From NCBI GenBank assembly GCA_023387755.1, contig JAEWHO010000075.1, positions 1 to 35,550 on the forward strand: a stretch of DNA of 35,550 bases. The letters run 5' to 3'. The notes under the pieces are model-generated. The model was not told where the DNA came from and ran no database searches. It saw only the letters and a list, made by a program, of their open reading frames with translations. This document shows, piece by piece, positions 1 through 7,620 of this stretch (position 1 is the first letter of the stretch; the number at the start of each line of letters is the position of its first letter). A program made the translations under genes and the position numbers. This stretch comes from Actinomycetes bacterium (GTDB taxonomy: Bacteria; Actinomycetota; Actinomycetes; Actinomycetales; Actinomycetaceae).

Positions 1-91
1 GCCTAGCAACGCGGGGGATTAGCAGTTTTCACCTGTCTGCTCGCCGTACCGTCAGCGGCGGGCCGGCCGGTCCCGGTGGCGGGCCAGCCAG

Positions 92-1000
92 TTACGAGGT
101 GACGGACCCGGCCCAAGTTGGGGCTGCGGTAGCAGCCCAGCGGGCGGCCCGCCCCGCAGTGAGGACTGCCACCCCCTCATCCGCTAGGCGCTTGTGTAAG
201 GCGCGGTCTGAGGTGTAGGCCCAGCGGGGTTGGTCAGCCAGCGACCGGGCTAGGTCTACCAGCGCAGTATCGCCATCGTGCGCAGTGCAGACCACCCGGA
301 AGCGATCAGCGGGTGCCTTGGGAGGATGGCAGGCCCGCGCCTGCCCTTCGACCACGGCATGAACCCGCGGATATACGGCCGTCAGTTCGGTGCTGAGCAG
401 GTCGCCCGGCCACGCTGCGGCGGTCGCAAACTGGTGTAGCAGCCGGGTGGTGGCGCCGGCTCGGTCCCGCCACCAGCCATTTGGTTGGGAACCGAGGATA
501 TTGGCCATATCCAGCAGTACATTGAGCGGGGCAAGATATTGACGTAGCAGGGGCCAGGTCTGCCCGAATGCGGGTAAGAGTTCGAGGGTGGCGACGTCGT
601 CGACGGGAATCCACTCCACGGCGAGTGACTCCCCATCTCCCACCCCGCCGCGCTGCCAACCCAGGTCCTCCGCGATGACGGTGGTATAGCTCCAGTCGGG
701 ATGCTGACGGGTGTGAGTGGCCCAGATCCGCACCTGGCTGGGGTCGATGAGAGCTTCTTCGGCGGTTTCGCGCAGGGCCGCTTCAACGAGGGTTTCGTTA
801 GATGCTGCCGCGCCACCCGGAAAGCTCCAGGTGCCGCCGTGATGGGAGAAGGGCGCGCGGTGTTGGAGGAGCACTTCGGTGGTGGCACCGCGGCGTCGCC
901 ACAATAACAGCCCGGCCGCACCGAAGGCACCCCAGTGGCGGGCCCCGCAGGCGCAAGTAATCCAGCGGTCGGCGTCGTGCCGGTGCAAGGCTGAATCCAT
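92..1000 (-). CDS. Nudix hydrolase fused to a NYN/PIN-like C-terminal domain
   Basis: The N-terminal half is a Nudix hydrolase, a family that cleaves nucleoside diphosphates linked to another moiety. It opens with the CACGARHWG / FGAAGLLL block seen in actinobacterial MutT-like proteins. The Nudix box follows: a G, five residues, E, seven residues, then RETAEE, with Leu where the usual late Gly sits. The last ~140 residues begin VLLDMANILGS, continue with GWWRDRAG, and later show HDGDTALV and YTSDRALHKRL. This looks like a small NYN/PIN-type nuclease-like domain that is a separate protein in other actinobacteria (family knowledge, not searched). The start is uncertain. The ATG at 1000 has GGAGGT directly abutting it, too close for normal initiation, while an in-frame GTG at 1021 lacks a Shine-Dalgarno. 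Substrate is unknown. Confidence 0.8.
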   Translation of the reverse strand: MDSALHRHDADRWITCACGARHWGAFGAAGLLLWRRRGATTEVLLQHRAPFSHHGGTWSFPGGAAASNETLVEAALRETAEEALIDPSQVRIWATHTRQHPDWSYTTVIAEDLGWQRGGVGDGESLAVEWIPVDDVATLELLPAFGQTWPLLRQYLAPLNVLLDMANILGSQPNGWWRDRAGATTRLLHQFATAAAWPGDLLSTELTAVYPRVHAVVEGQARACHPPKAPADRFRVVCTAHDGDTALVDLARSLADQPRWAYTSDRALHKRLADEGVAVLTAGRAARWAATAAPTWAGSVTS

Positions 1001-1118
1001 ACCTCCAGCATGGCATATCACACGGGGGCGGGCTCGGTAGCTGGGTTCGGCAGATACTTGGGCGGGGTGGGTGATGGCGCGCGCGGCAGGACGGGCACCG
1101 GGCCCGGCGGCCGTAGCT

Positions 1119-2903
1119 CTACTGCTCCGGGGTAATCACCGCGAGGACCTGCCCGCCGCTCACCTGCTCACCCGCGACGGCGTTGAGCGAACCCACGACG
1201 CCCGCGCACGGGGCCGTTAGCGGCTGCTCCATCTTCATCGCCTCAACGACGCAGACCAAGTCCCCGGCGGCAACGCTCTGCCCCTCCTCCACGGCCACGC
1301 GTACAATCGTGGCCTGCATGGGAGCCGTCACGGTATTGCCACCGGCGGGGCCTGCGCCACTGCGTTTACGGCGGGCGGGGCGGCGCGGCCGGGATAGTCC
1401 AGCGGCGGTGCGGGCGATTCCGAGGCCAGCGGGAAGTACCACTTCTAGGCGCTTGCCGCCCACCTCGACCACCACCCGTTCAGTGGCTTGGTTTTCTTTC
1501 TCCGCGGGGGCGGGGACGGCACCCGGTAGCTGCGCCAATTCGTCCGCGAATTCGGTTTCGATCCAGGTGGTGTAGACCTGGAAATCGCCGTCCTGCGCAG
1601 TAAAAGCGGGGGCTGCAAGGACCTTTTCGTGGAAGGGGAGGACGGTAGGGATCCCCTCCACTACACATTCGGCGACGGCGCGGCGCGCGCGGGCGAGCGC
1701 AGCCTCGCGGTCTGGGCCGTGCACGATAATTTTGGCGATCATCGAGTCGAAATTGCCGGATACCACCGAGCCGTTGCGTACCCCCGCGTCGATTCGCACG
1801 CCGGGCCCGCCGGGCCATTCCAGGGTCGAGATCGTGCCGGGATGGGGCATGAAGGAGCGGGCTGGGTCCTCTCCATTAATCCGTAATTCGATGGCGTGCC
1901 CGCGCACTTCGACGCTTTCATATCCGAGCTCCTGCCCGGCCGCGATGCGTAGCTGTTCTGCTACCAGATCCAATCCGGTGACTTCTTCGGTTACTGGATG
2001 CTCCACCTGCAGGCGGGTGTTGACTTCCAAAAAACTGAGGGTCCCATCGGCACCGATGAGGAATTCGCAGGTGCCCGCTCCCACGTAGCCGGCTTCCCGC
2101 AGGATCGCCTGCGAGGCTTCCACCAAACGCTCATGCTGCTGCGGGGTTAAAAATGGGGCGGGGGCTTCTTCAACAAGTTTTTGGTGCCGCCGCTGTAGGG
2201 AACAGTCACGGGTAGAGATGACGGCTACTGTGCCGTACTGATCGGCCAGACACTGCGTCTCCACATGCCGGGGGCGGTCCAAGAAGCGCTCCACAAAGCA
2301 TTCTCCCCGCCCAAAGGCAGCCACTGCCTCCCGCACGGCGGAGTCGTAAAGGTCCGGAATCTCCTCCAGAGTCCGGGCCACCTTTAGGCCCCGCCCGCCG
2401 CCTCCATAGGCGGCTTTAATCGCAACCGGGAGCCCATGAGTGCGGGCAAAATCCTGCACTTGCTCGGCAGTATCCACCGGATCGGGCGTGCCGGGCACCA
2501 GGGGCGCACCGACTTTTTCCGCAATATGCCGGGCGGAAACCTTATCTCCCAGGGATTCAATGGCAGCCGGTGGCGGGCCGATCCACACCAGCCCAGCATC
2601 GCTGACCGCTTGCGCAAAATCAGCCCGTTCGGAGAGGAAACCATAGCCCGGATGGACGGCGTCAGCGCCACTGCGGTGCGCGACGTCGAGAATCAGATCA
2701 GCGTCAAGGTAGGTTTCTGCGGCACTGACCCCTCCGAGGGCAAAGGCGTCGTCCGCGAGGAGGACATGAGGGGCGGTGCGGTCGCCATCGGAATAGACGG
2801 CGACGGTAGCGATCCCCAATTCTTGGCAGGTGCGGATAATACGCACCGCGATCTCGCCGCGGTTGGCGATGAGGACGCGCGTGATAGGCCGCAGTGACGT
2901 CAT
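1119..2903 (-). CDS. accA: Acyl-CoA carboxylase alpha subunit (biotin carboxylase + BCCP)
   Basis: Alpha chain of an acetyl-/propionyl-CoA carboxylase. It carboxylates its own biotin with ATP and bicarbonate and presents carboxybiotin to the AccD beta chain. The N-terminal biotin carboxylase has HPGYGFLSE, the ATP-grasp glycine loop [22 protein letters not shown] and [16 protein letters not shown] charged/proline linker leads to a C-terminal biotinyl domain with VEAMKMEQ. The biotinylated Lys is about residue 557 of 594, roughly 37 residues from the end as usual. The start was set at ATG 2903 because GGAGG lies about 6 nt upstream; the in-frame GTG at 2918 falls on the far side of that site. 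The gene lies downstream of accD, accE, the DUF885 gene and maf on the same strand, but with a 151-nt gap that could hold its own promoter. Acyl-CoA chain-length preference cannot be read from this subunit. Confidence 0.95.
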   Translation of the reverse strand: MTSLRPITRVLIANRGEIAVRIIRTCQELGIATVAVYSDGDRTAPHVLLADDAFALGGVSAAETYLDADLILDVAHRSGADAVHPGYGFLSERADFAQAVSDAGLVWIGPPPAAIESLGDKVSARHIAEKVGAPLVPGTPDPVDTAEQVQDFARTHGLPVAIKAAYGGGGRGLKVARTLEEIPDLYDSAVREAVAAFGRGECFVERFLDRPRHVETQCLADQYGTVAVISTRDCSLQRRHQKLVEEAPAPFLTPQQHERLVEASQAILREAGYVGAGTCEFLIGADGTLSFLEVNTRLQVEHPVTEEVTGLDLVAEQLRIAAGQELGYESVEVRGHAIELRINGEDPARSFMPHPGTISTLEWPGGPGVRIDAGVRNGSVVSGNFDSMIAKIIVHGPDREAALARARRAVAECVVEGIPTVLPFHEKVLAAPAFTAQDGDFQVYTTWIETEFADELAQLPGAVPAPAEKENQATERVVVEVGGKRLEVVLPAGLGIARTAAGLSRPRRPARRKRSGAGPAGGNTVTAPMQATIVRVAVEEGQSVAAGDLVCVVEAMKMEQPLTAPCAGVVGSLNAVAGEQVSGGQVLAVITPEQ

Positions 2904-2942
2904 GGAAACCTCCTTCACTTAACGTGCCTACGCTACCGCCCC

Positions 2943-2961
2943 GGCCGTGCTAGAAACGGCC
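2943..2961. other. Short hairpin in the accA leader
   Basis: GGCCGT (2943-2948) pairs perfectly with ACGGCC (2956-2961) around a 7-nt loop. It lies in the 151-nt gap between the maf stop and the accA start, about 40 nt before the accA ATG. It has no T-run, so it is a weak terminator candidate; it could be a leader structure or chance. A second small hairpin (CTCGT/ACGAG) lies at about 2986-2999. I see no convincing -35/-10 pair in this gap. Confidence 0.25.
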
Positions 2962-3054
2962 CGGCGCGAAACTTTGGGTGAACTTCTCGTAAAGACGAGC
3001 CCGCACGCTAGCGACTTTGTAGGTTGTCACAGGAGGGTTGTGGATAGTCGCGCG

Positions 3055-3894
3055 CTACCGGGGGTCAGGCGAGGGCTCCCACAGGTCGGTAATCGCCACC
3101 CCGGCCTGCGCCAACAGCGCCCGCAAGGCCACCAGGGACAGCCCGAGTACGGTATGGTGATCGCCCTCAATCCGCTCGATAAACGGGCCGCCATAGCCCT
3201 CCAGCGTAAAGGAGCCGGCCACCTGTAGCGGCTCCCCGGTGGCGATATAGGCTTCGATATCCGTATCGCTGAGTTCAGCGACGACGACGCTCGCTACGCG
3301 AGCCACCTGCTCCACGCCAGCAATCTCACCGGCGGCATTAACACTGACGAGGCAGTGACCGGTGTGGAGCAGGCCGGTTCGCCCTGCCATCTGCCGCAGA
3401 CGCTCCCGGGCCCGCTCGGGGGTATGGGGTTTGCCCAGGGCCTGGCCGTCAAGCTCGAAGAGCGAGTCGCAGCCTAAAATCAGCAGGGCCGGCACATCGG
3501 TAGCCGCGCCTGGGGCTGGCGGAGTATCGGGCGCGGGTGCCGCGGCAGTGGCTGGTATTGGGGAGGTGTCGGGTATTAGGGAGGTGGCGGGCCGGTTCGC
3601 GGTATGCGGGCCCCTAACTGCCGGGGCCGCGAGCTCGGCCCCCAGGCGGGCGGCCACGTCGAGCGCCTTGGCGTGTGCCAGAACCGATACTTGCTCGGGC
3701 AGGCTCAGTGCCTGCTCGGCCTCGCGTTCGGCGGCCGCCAGCACGGCATCCTCATCCACCCGGGAGGGGCACACCTCATGACGGATATGGGCCCCCGTCA
3801 GGATGGCCCGCCGCGAGGGAGAGGTAGAGGCCAGGATGAGGCGTGGCGCCCGGCAGTCGGGCGCCGCCACCGCACTCACGGGCTCGCCGCTCAC
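3055..3894 (-). CDS. maf: Maf-type nucleotide pyrophosphatase with a Pro/Ala-rich insertion
   Basis: Maf/YhdE-family protein, predicted to hydrolyse non-canonical or methylated nucleoside triphosphates to monophosphates. The family N-terminus is clear (RLILASTSPSRRAIL), as are the Arg in CPSRVDED, the AHAKA helix, the catalytic-Asp strand ILGCDSLFEL, LGKP and the C-terminal GDHHTVLGL. Family members are about 190-210 residues; this one is about 279. The excess is a ~45-residue Pro/Ala/Thr-rich insert between the AHAKA helix and the catalytic strand, with an internal near-repeat (PDTSPIPATA / PDTPPAPGAA). The start is taken as GTG 3894, whose GTGA overlaps the stop of the DUF885 gene and suggests translational coupling. 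The open frame continues upstream but only over the DUF885 coding region, with no Maf-like sequence. Conventional start codons slightly downstream (GTG 3879) cannot be excluded. Confidence 0.88.
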   Translation of the reverse strand: MSGEPVSAVAAPDCRAPRLILASTSPSRRAILTGAHIRHEVCPSRVDEDAVLAAAEREAEQALSLPEQVSVLAHAKALDVAARLGAELAAPAVRGPHTANRPATSLIPDTSPIPATAAAPAPDTPPAPGAATDVPALLILGCDSLFELDGQALGKPHTPERARERLRQMAGRTGLLHTGHCLVSVNAAGEIAGVEQVARVASVVVAELSDTDIEAYIATGEPLQVAGSFTLEGYGGPFIERIEGDHHTVLGLSLVALRALLAQAGVAITDLWEPSPDPR

Positions 3895-5582
3895 TGCCGG
3901 GCCAATTCTGCGCGGAGCAGATCCAGACCAATCGACCCGAGATCGAGGGCCCGGCGATGGAAAGCCTTCGCATCGAAATCTTCCCCGCGGGCGCGGGCCG
4001 CGGCCGCGGCGTCGTCGCGCGCTTGCAACCACAGTCGCTCGCCAATCTTGTAGCTCGGTGCCTGCCCGGGCCAGCCCAGGTAGCGGTCGAATTCAAAAGC
4101 GAGGATCTGCTTATCCATATTCGCGTTCGCCACCAAGAAAGGCCAAGCCTTGGCAGCATCCCAGGTGCCGCCACCCCATTCAGCGGGGCATTCCTTACCC
4201 AGGTGCAGGCCGATATCGAGGACTACGCGGGCAGCGCGCAGACGCTGGCCATCGAGCATACCCATGCGGTCGCCGGCGTCGTCGAGGTAACCCAGATCGG
4301 CCATGAGCCGCTCCGCGTACAGGGCCCATCCCTCACCGTGACCGGAAATCCAACAGAACTGCCGCCGCCACAGATTCAACAGCTCCTTGCGGTAAACGGT
4401 CTGGGCAATCTGTAAATGGTGGCCGGGCACGCCCTCGTGGTAGACGGTCGTCTTTTCCCGCCAGGTGGTGAAATCGGTGACGCCGGCAGGCACAGACCAC
4501 CACATCCGCCCAGGCCGGGAGAAATCATCGGCCGGGCCGGTGTAGTAGATACCGCCGGTTTGGGTGGGGGCGATACAGCATTCTAGAGTGCGAATATCAG
4601 CCGGGATATCAAAGTGGGTATCAGCCAGATCAGCAATGGCTTGGTCGGAGGTGCGCTGCATCCACTCCTGCAATGCCGCGGTGCCATGCAGTTGCCGTTC
4701 GGGGTCCTGGTCGAGCCGGTCCATGGCCTGTGCAACGGTCGTCCCGGGGCCGTAGAGTTCGGCGGCGGTGGCCTCCTGCTCGGCGACGATCCGCGCCAGT
4801 TCTTCCAGCCCCCACTCATAGGTTTCATCCAGGTCCACGGCAGCGCCCAGGAAGTAGCGGGAGAAACGCTGGTAACGTTCTCGCCCGACGGCGTCCTCAC
4901 GGGGCGCCTGCGGTGCCAGCGTCTCGCCGAGGAACTGAGCCAGGTCGGCATAGGCTTGGCGGGCGTCCTTGGCGGCGGCAGCAAGCTCCTCCCGGAGGGA
5001 TTGGCTCATGCCGGCCTCGCTCGCCTGGCTGACCATAGCGGTAAACATGGACTGATCGGCGTCGGCCAGATCATCGGCCTGTTTGATAACTGCTTCTACC
5101 TGCCGCAGTGCCGCTACCTGGCCGGCACTTAGCCCCTGCTCAAGGGAACGCTGGTACTGTTCTAAGGCCTGCGGGATGGCCGCCATACGTTGTGCGATCG
5201 TGTGCCAGTGCTCCTCCTGCTCGGTCGGCATGAGTGCGAAAACATCGCGAATATCCTGGACCGGGCTAGCGATAACGTTCAGACTGGAGGTTTCCTCCCC
5301 AGCATCAATCAGTTCGATGGTGATGCCGAGCCGCTCCTGCATAGCGGCTTTCGTAACCCGGTCACCATCGTCGGTAACCGGGGCGGCTTCCACATCAGCG
5401 AGGGCGGCGGCTGCGGCCTCCCGCTGCGCGGCAATACCGTCAGGCGAGTAGTCCGGCAGCAGGTGATCATAACCGGCAATCCCCATAGCAGTAGCTGCGG
5501 TAGGGGAGAGACGGGCCGATTCGAGGGCGTATTTCTCGGCGATCTCGTCGATAGCTGTGGCGGGGCGAGGTGAGGTAGTCAT
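3891..5582 (-). CDS. DUF885 family protein, putative zinc carboxypeptidase
   Basis: Large (563-residue) DUF885 protein. The family is metallopeptidase-like, and the key motif is visible as YHEGVPGHHLQ, an HExxxGHH-type zinc site, followed downstream by HGEGWALYAERL, which would supply the Glu ligand. There is no signal peptide, so it should be cytoplasmic. The N-terminal region is helical and acidic (SPTAATAMGI, DYSPDG), as typical of the family. The start is placed at ATG 5582 because TAGAAT lies exactly 7 nt upstream, consistent with a leaderless message; an alternative ATG at 5600 has little Shine-Dalgarno support. The gene sits inside the carboxylase locus, between accE and maf, and its stop overlaps the maf start (GTGA). 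The physiological substrate, and any link to acyl-CoA metabolism, are unknown. Confidence 0.85.
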   Translation of the reverse strand: MTTSPRPATAIDEIAEKYALESARLSPTAATAMGIAGYDHLLPDYSPDGIAAQREAAAAALADVEAAPVTDDGDRVTKAAMQERLGITIELIDAGEETSSLNVIASPVQDIRDVFALMPTEQEEHWHTIAQRMAAIPQALEQYQRSLEQGLSAGQVAALRQVEAVIKQADDLADADQSMFTAMVSQASEAGMSQSLREELAAAAKDARQAYADLAQFLGETLAPQAPREDAVGRERYQRFSRYFLGAAVDLDETYEWGLEELARIVAEQEATAAELYGPGTTVAQAMDRLDQDPERQLHGTAALQEWMQRTSDQAIADLADTHFDIPADIRTLECCIAPTQTGGIYYTGPADDFSRPGRMWWSVPAGVTDFTTWREKTTVYHEGVPGHHLQIAQTVYRKELLNLWRRQFCWISGHGEGWALYAERLMADLGYLDDAGDRMGMLDGQRLRAARVVLDIGLHLGKECPAEWGGGTWDAAKAWPFLVANANMDKQILAFEFDRYLGWPGQAPSYKIGERLWLQARDDAAAAARARGEDFDAKAFHRRALDLGSIGLDLLRAELARQ

Positions 5583-5589
5583 AATCTGG

Positions 5590-5595
5590 ATTCTA
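5590..5595 (-). promoter_or_regulatory. Candidate leaderless promoter -10 of the DUF885 gene
   Basis: TAGAAT on the minus strand, 7 nt before ATG 5582. It lies between the accE stop (5606) and the gene start, so its -35 would be inside accE. No good -35 hexamer is visible. Confidence 0.5.
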
Positions 5596-5605
5596 CGCAT
5601 AAAAC

Positions 5606-5830
5606 CTAGTGATCCCGCCAGCGCCAGCTATGTGGACCGGGGGTGAAAGTTCGCTGGGAGGAGCGGCCCCGGCTGATCCAGACCGACGGCGGTGATACCT
5701 CGGTGTCAGTATCACTGGCAGAACTTTGACTAACAACGTGCAGGCCAGCCACCAGGGCCGCCAATTCATCGTCGTCAGGGGTGCCTGCAACCACGTGTAA
5801 ATCGGACGGGATGATCGGTGCGCTACTCAT
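5606..5830 (-). CDS. accE: Acyl-CoA carboxylase epsilon subunit
   Basis: Small (74 aa) epsilon subunit that stabilises actinobacterial AccA-AccD complexes. The diagnostic N-terminal block is present (VVAGTPDDDELAALVAGL, matching the family's G-P-T-xEELAALxAxL pattern), followed by a variable Ser/Thr-rich stretch and a C-terminal Trp/Arg region (PGPHSWRW) typical of AccE. A strong Shine-Dalgarno (AAGGAGGT, about 6 nt before ATG 5830) sets the start. It begins 11 nt after the accD stop, so the two are certainly cotranscribed. Its presence argues that the carboxylase is of the acyl-CoA (AccD5/PccB-like) type rather than an E. coli-type four-subunit enzyme. Confidence 0.92.
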   Translation of the reverse strand: MSSAPIIPSDLHVVAGTPDDDELAALVAGLHVVSQSSASDTDTEVSPPSVWISRGRSSQRTFTPGPHSWRWRDH

Positions 5831-5841
5831 CGGCTACCTCC

Positions 5842-7467
5842 TTACAGTGGAATATTTCCGTGTTTACGGTCCGGGCGGGAGGCGCGCTTAGTGTGCAGGG
5901 CCCGCAGGGCGCGGGTGATTGCTAACCGGGTTTGGGCCGGTTCGATCACGTCGTCAACGAAACCACGGGCAGCTGCCTCCCACGGGTTGATGAGCGCATC
6001 TTCGTACTCGGCCACCAGGCGGGCCCTCTCGGCTTCCACATCAGCGCCCTGCTCACCGGCCTTACGCAGGGCGGAGCGATGCACGATATTCACTGCCCCG
6101 GCGGCCCCCATGACGGCGATCTGCGCAGTAGGCCAGGCAAGGTTGATATCGGCACCGAGCAGTTTTGACCCCATGACGATATAGGCACCGCCGTAGGCTT
6201 TGCGGGTAATTACCGTCACGAGCGGGACGGTGGCCTCTGCATAGGCGTAGATGAGTTTCGCGCCGCGCCGGATAATCCCGTTCCATTCCTGGTCGGTCCC
6301 CGGCAGGAACCCGGGCACATCCACGAAGGTCACTACCGGCAGATTGAAGGCGTCACAGGTGCGCACAAACCGGGCGGCTTTCTCGGCCGCATCAATATCG
6401 AGGGTGCCCGCCATGCTATTTGGCTGATTGGCCACCACCCCGACTGGCCGGCCCTCAATATGCGCAAAGGCGCAGACGATATTGGGTGCGAAGGCTTCGT
6501 GGACGAGCAGCATCTCACCTTCGTCCACAACGGTGGCGATCACCTCGGTCATATCGTAGGGGGCCGAATCCGAATCCGGCACAATGGTATTGAGGGCCTC
6601 ATCGGCCTCGTTAGTGGAGGTATCCGTCTCGGTGGGCCAGATAACCGGATCGGTCAGGTTATTCGCGGGCAAATAGGTGAGCAGTTCGCGCACTACCTCC
6701 ATGGCATCAGCCTCATCGGCGGCTCGGAAATGCGCGGCCCCAGAACGGGTGGTGTGGGCGCTGGCCCCGCCCAGCTCTTCGAATCCCACATCCTCCCCGG
6801 TGACGGCGCGGATCACGTCCGGCCCAGTGATGAACATATGGGAGGTATCATCCACCATCACCACAAAATCGGTGAGCGCGGGAGAGTACACCGCACCGCC
6901 GGCTGAGGGCCCCATAATGAGCGAAATCTGCGGGATGACCCCGGATGCCGCCACGTTGCGGCGGAAGATTTCCGCGAATTGAGTCAGCGAGGCTACACCT
7001 TCCTGGATACGCGCGCCCCCGCCGTCGGAAATCCCGATACACGGCACTCCGGTACGCACGGCCAAATCCATCACTTTGGTGATTTTTTGGCCGTGTACCT
7101 CTCCCAGGGATCCTCCAAAGACCGAGAAATCTTGACTCCAGATACATACCTGGCGTCCATCAACCGTGCCATACCCGGCGACGACGCCGTCGCCCGGTAC
7201 CTGCCGCTTGTCCAGGCCGAATTGGGTACAACGGTGAGTGGCGTAGGCATCCAGCTCCACGAACGACCCTTCGTCCAGCAACATCTCGATCCGCTGGCGG
7301 GCTGACCCCTTCCCGCGCGCCTCCTGCTTCTGGGCGGCGAGTTCGGCCTGTTCAGCCTGCGCTTGCTGGCGGCGGTGTAGATCGGCTAAACGGTCAGCCG
7401 TTCCGCGTGCGGGCGGTGGGGTGCCATTGTCCTGGTGGGCGTTGGTTGATTCGCTAGAATTGCTCAC
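5842..7467 (-). CDS. accD: Acyl-CoA carboxylase beta (carboxyltransferase) subunit
   Basis: Carboxyltransferase beta chain, 541 aa, of an acetyl-/propionyl-CoA carboxylase. It moves the carboxyl group from carboxybiotin on AccA to the acyl-CoA. Both crotonase-fold halves are visible. The N-terminal half has [45 protein letters not shown] and [19 protein letters not shown]. The C-terminal half has [15 protein letters not shown] sequence (here [16 protein letters not shown]), [13 protein letters not shown] and [14 protein letters not shown]. The start is GTG 7467: there is no Shine-Dalgarno, but TAGGCT lies 7 nt upstream. It is the first gene of the accD-accE unit and is divergent from the birA-cyclase gene. 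The residue that sets acetyl versus propionyl preference was not assigned. Confidence 0.95.
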   Translation of the reverse strand: MSNSSESTNAHQDNGTPPPARGTADRLADLHRRQQAQAEQAELAAQKQEARGKGSARQRIEMLLDEGSFVELDAYATHRCTQFGLDKRQVPGDGVVAGYGTVDGRQVCIWSQDFSVFGGSLGEVHGQKITKVMDLAVRTGVPCIGISDGGGARIQEGVASLTQFAEIFRRNVAASGVIPQISLIMGPSAGGAVYSPALTDFVVMVDDTSHMFITGPDVIRAVTGEDVGFEELGGASAHTTRSGAAHFRAADEADAMEVVRELLTYLPANNLTDPVIWPTETDTSTNEADEALNTIVPDSDSAPYDMTEVIATVVDEGEMLLVHEAFAPNIVCAFAHIEGRPVGVVANQPNSMAGTLDIDAAEKAARFVRTCDAFNLPVVTFVDVPGFLPGTDQEWNGIIRRGAKLIYAYAEATVPLVTVITRKAYGGAYIVMGSKLLGADINLAWPTAQIAVMGAAGAVNIVHRSALRKAGEQGADVEAERARLVAEYEDALINPWEAAARGFVDDVIEPAQTRLAITRALRALHTKRASRPDRKHGNIPL

Positions 7468-7474
7468 GCTAGCC

Positions 7475-7480
7475 AGCCTA
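7475..7480 (-). promoter_or_regulatory. Candidate leaderless promoter -10 of accD
   Basis: TAGGCT on the minus strand followed by spacer GGCTAGC (7 nt) and the GTG start. The ten bases GGCTAGCGTG are identical to those at the purK start. The same TAGGCT at 7 nt precedes the asparagine-synthase-like gene and the 2-epimerase. The -35 region is weak. Confidence 0.6.
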
Positions 7481-7534
7481 GAGTGTGACGTGCGCCTGGC
7501 ACAGCTTGATGGTCACCGAGTCACGCCGCTGATC

Positions 7535-7567
7535 TTGTAGAAATGCCACAACCATGTGTGTGATCAC
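7535..7567 (+). promoter_or_regulatory. Candidate promoter of birA-cyclase with overlapping palindrome
   Basis: TTGTAG (7535-7540) and TGTGAT (7559-7564) are spaced 18 nt apart. The proposed -10 overlaps the 8-nt perfect palindrome GTGATCAC (7560-7567), which sits where an operator could act. Both promoter hexamers are imperfect matches. The rest of the 153-nt accD/birA intergenic region holds nothing else I recognise except the Shine-Dalgarno AAGGAG (about 8 nt before ATG 7621). Confidence 0.35.
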
Positions 7568-7620
7568 CACGAATCTGGCGGCAGCACTGAGGGCAGTAGG
7601 CCAAAGAAGGAGAACTAGTC

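Noticed and set aside
3892..4032. Upstream extension of the Maf frame to 325 residues
   Set aside because: The extra 46 residues are Arg/Gly/Pro-rich, unlike Maf, and lie wholly over the DUF885 C-terminus. The GTGA overlap gives a better start.
7556..7570. CRP/GlxR-type cAMP receptor site upstream of birA-cyclase
   Set aside because: A TGTGA half-site and the palindrome GTGATCAC are present, but the required TGTGA-N6-TCACA spacing is absent, so it is noted only as a possible operator.
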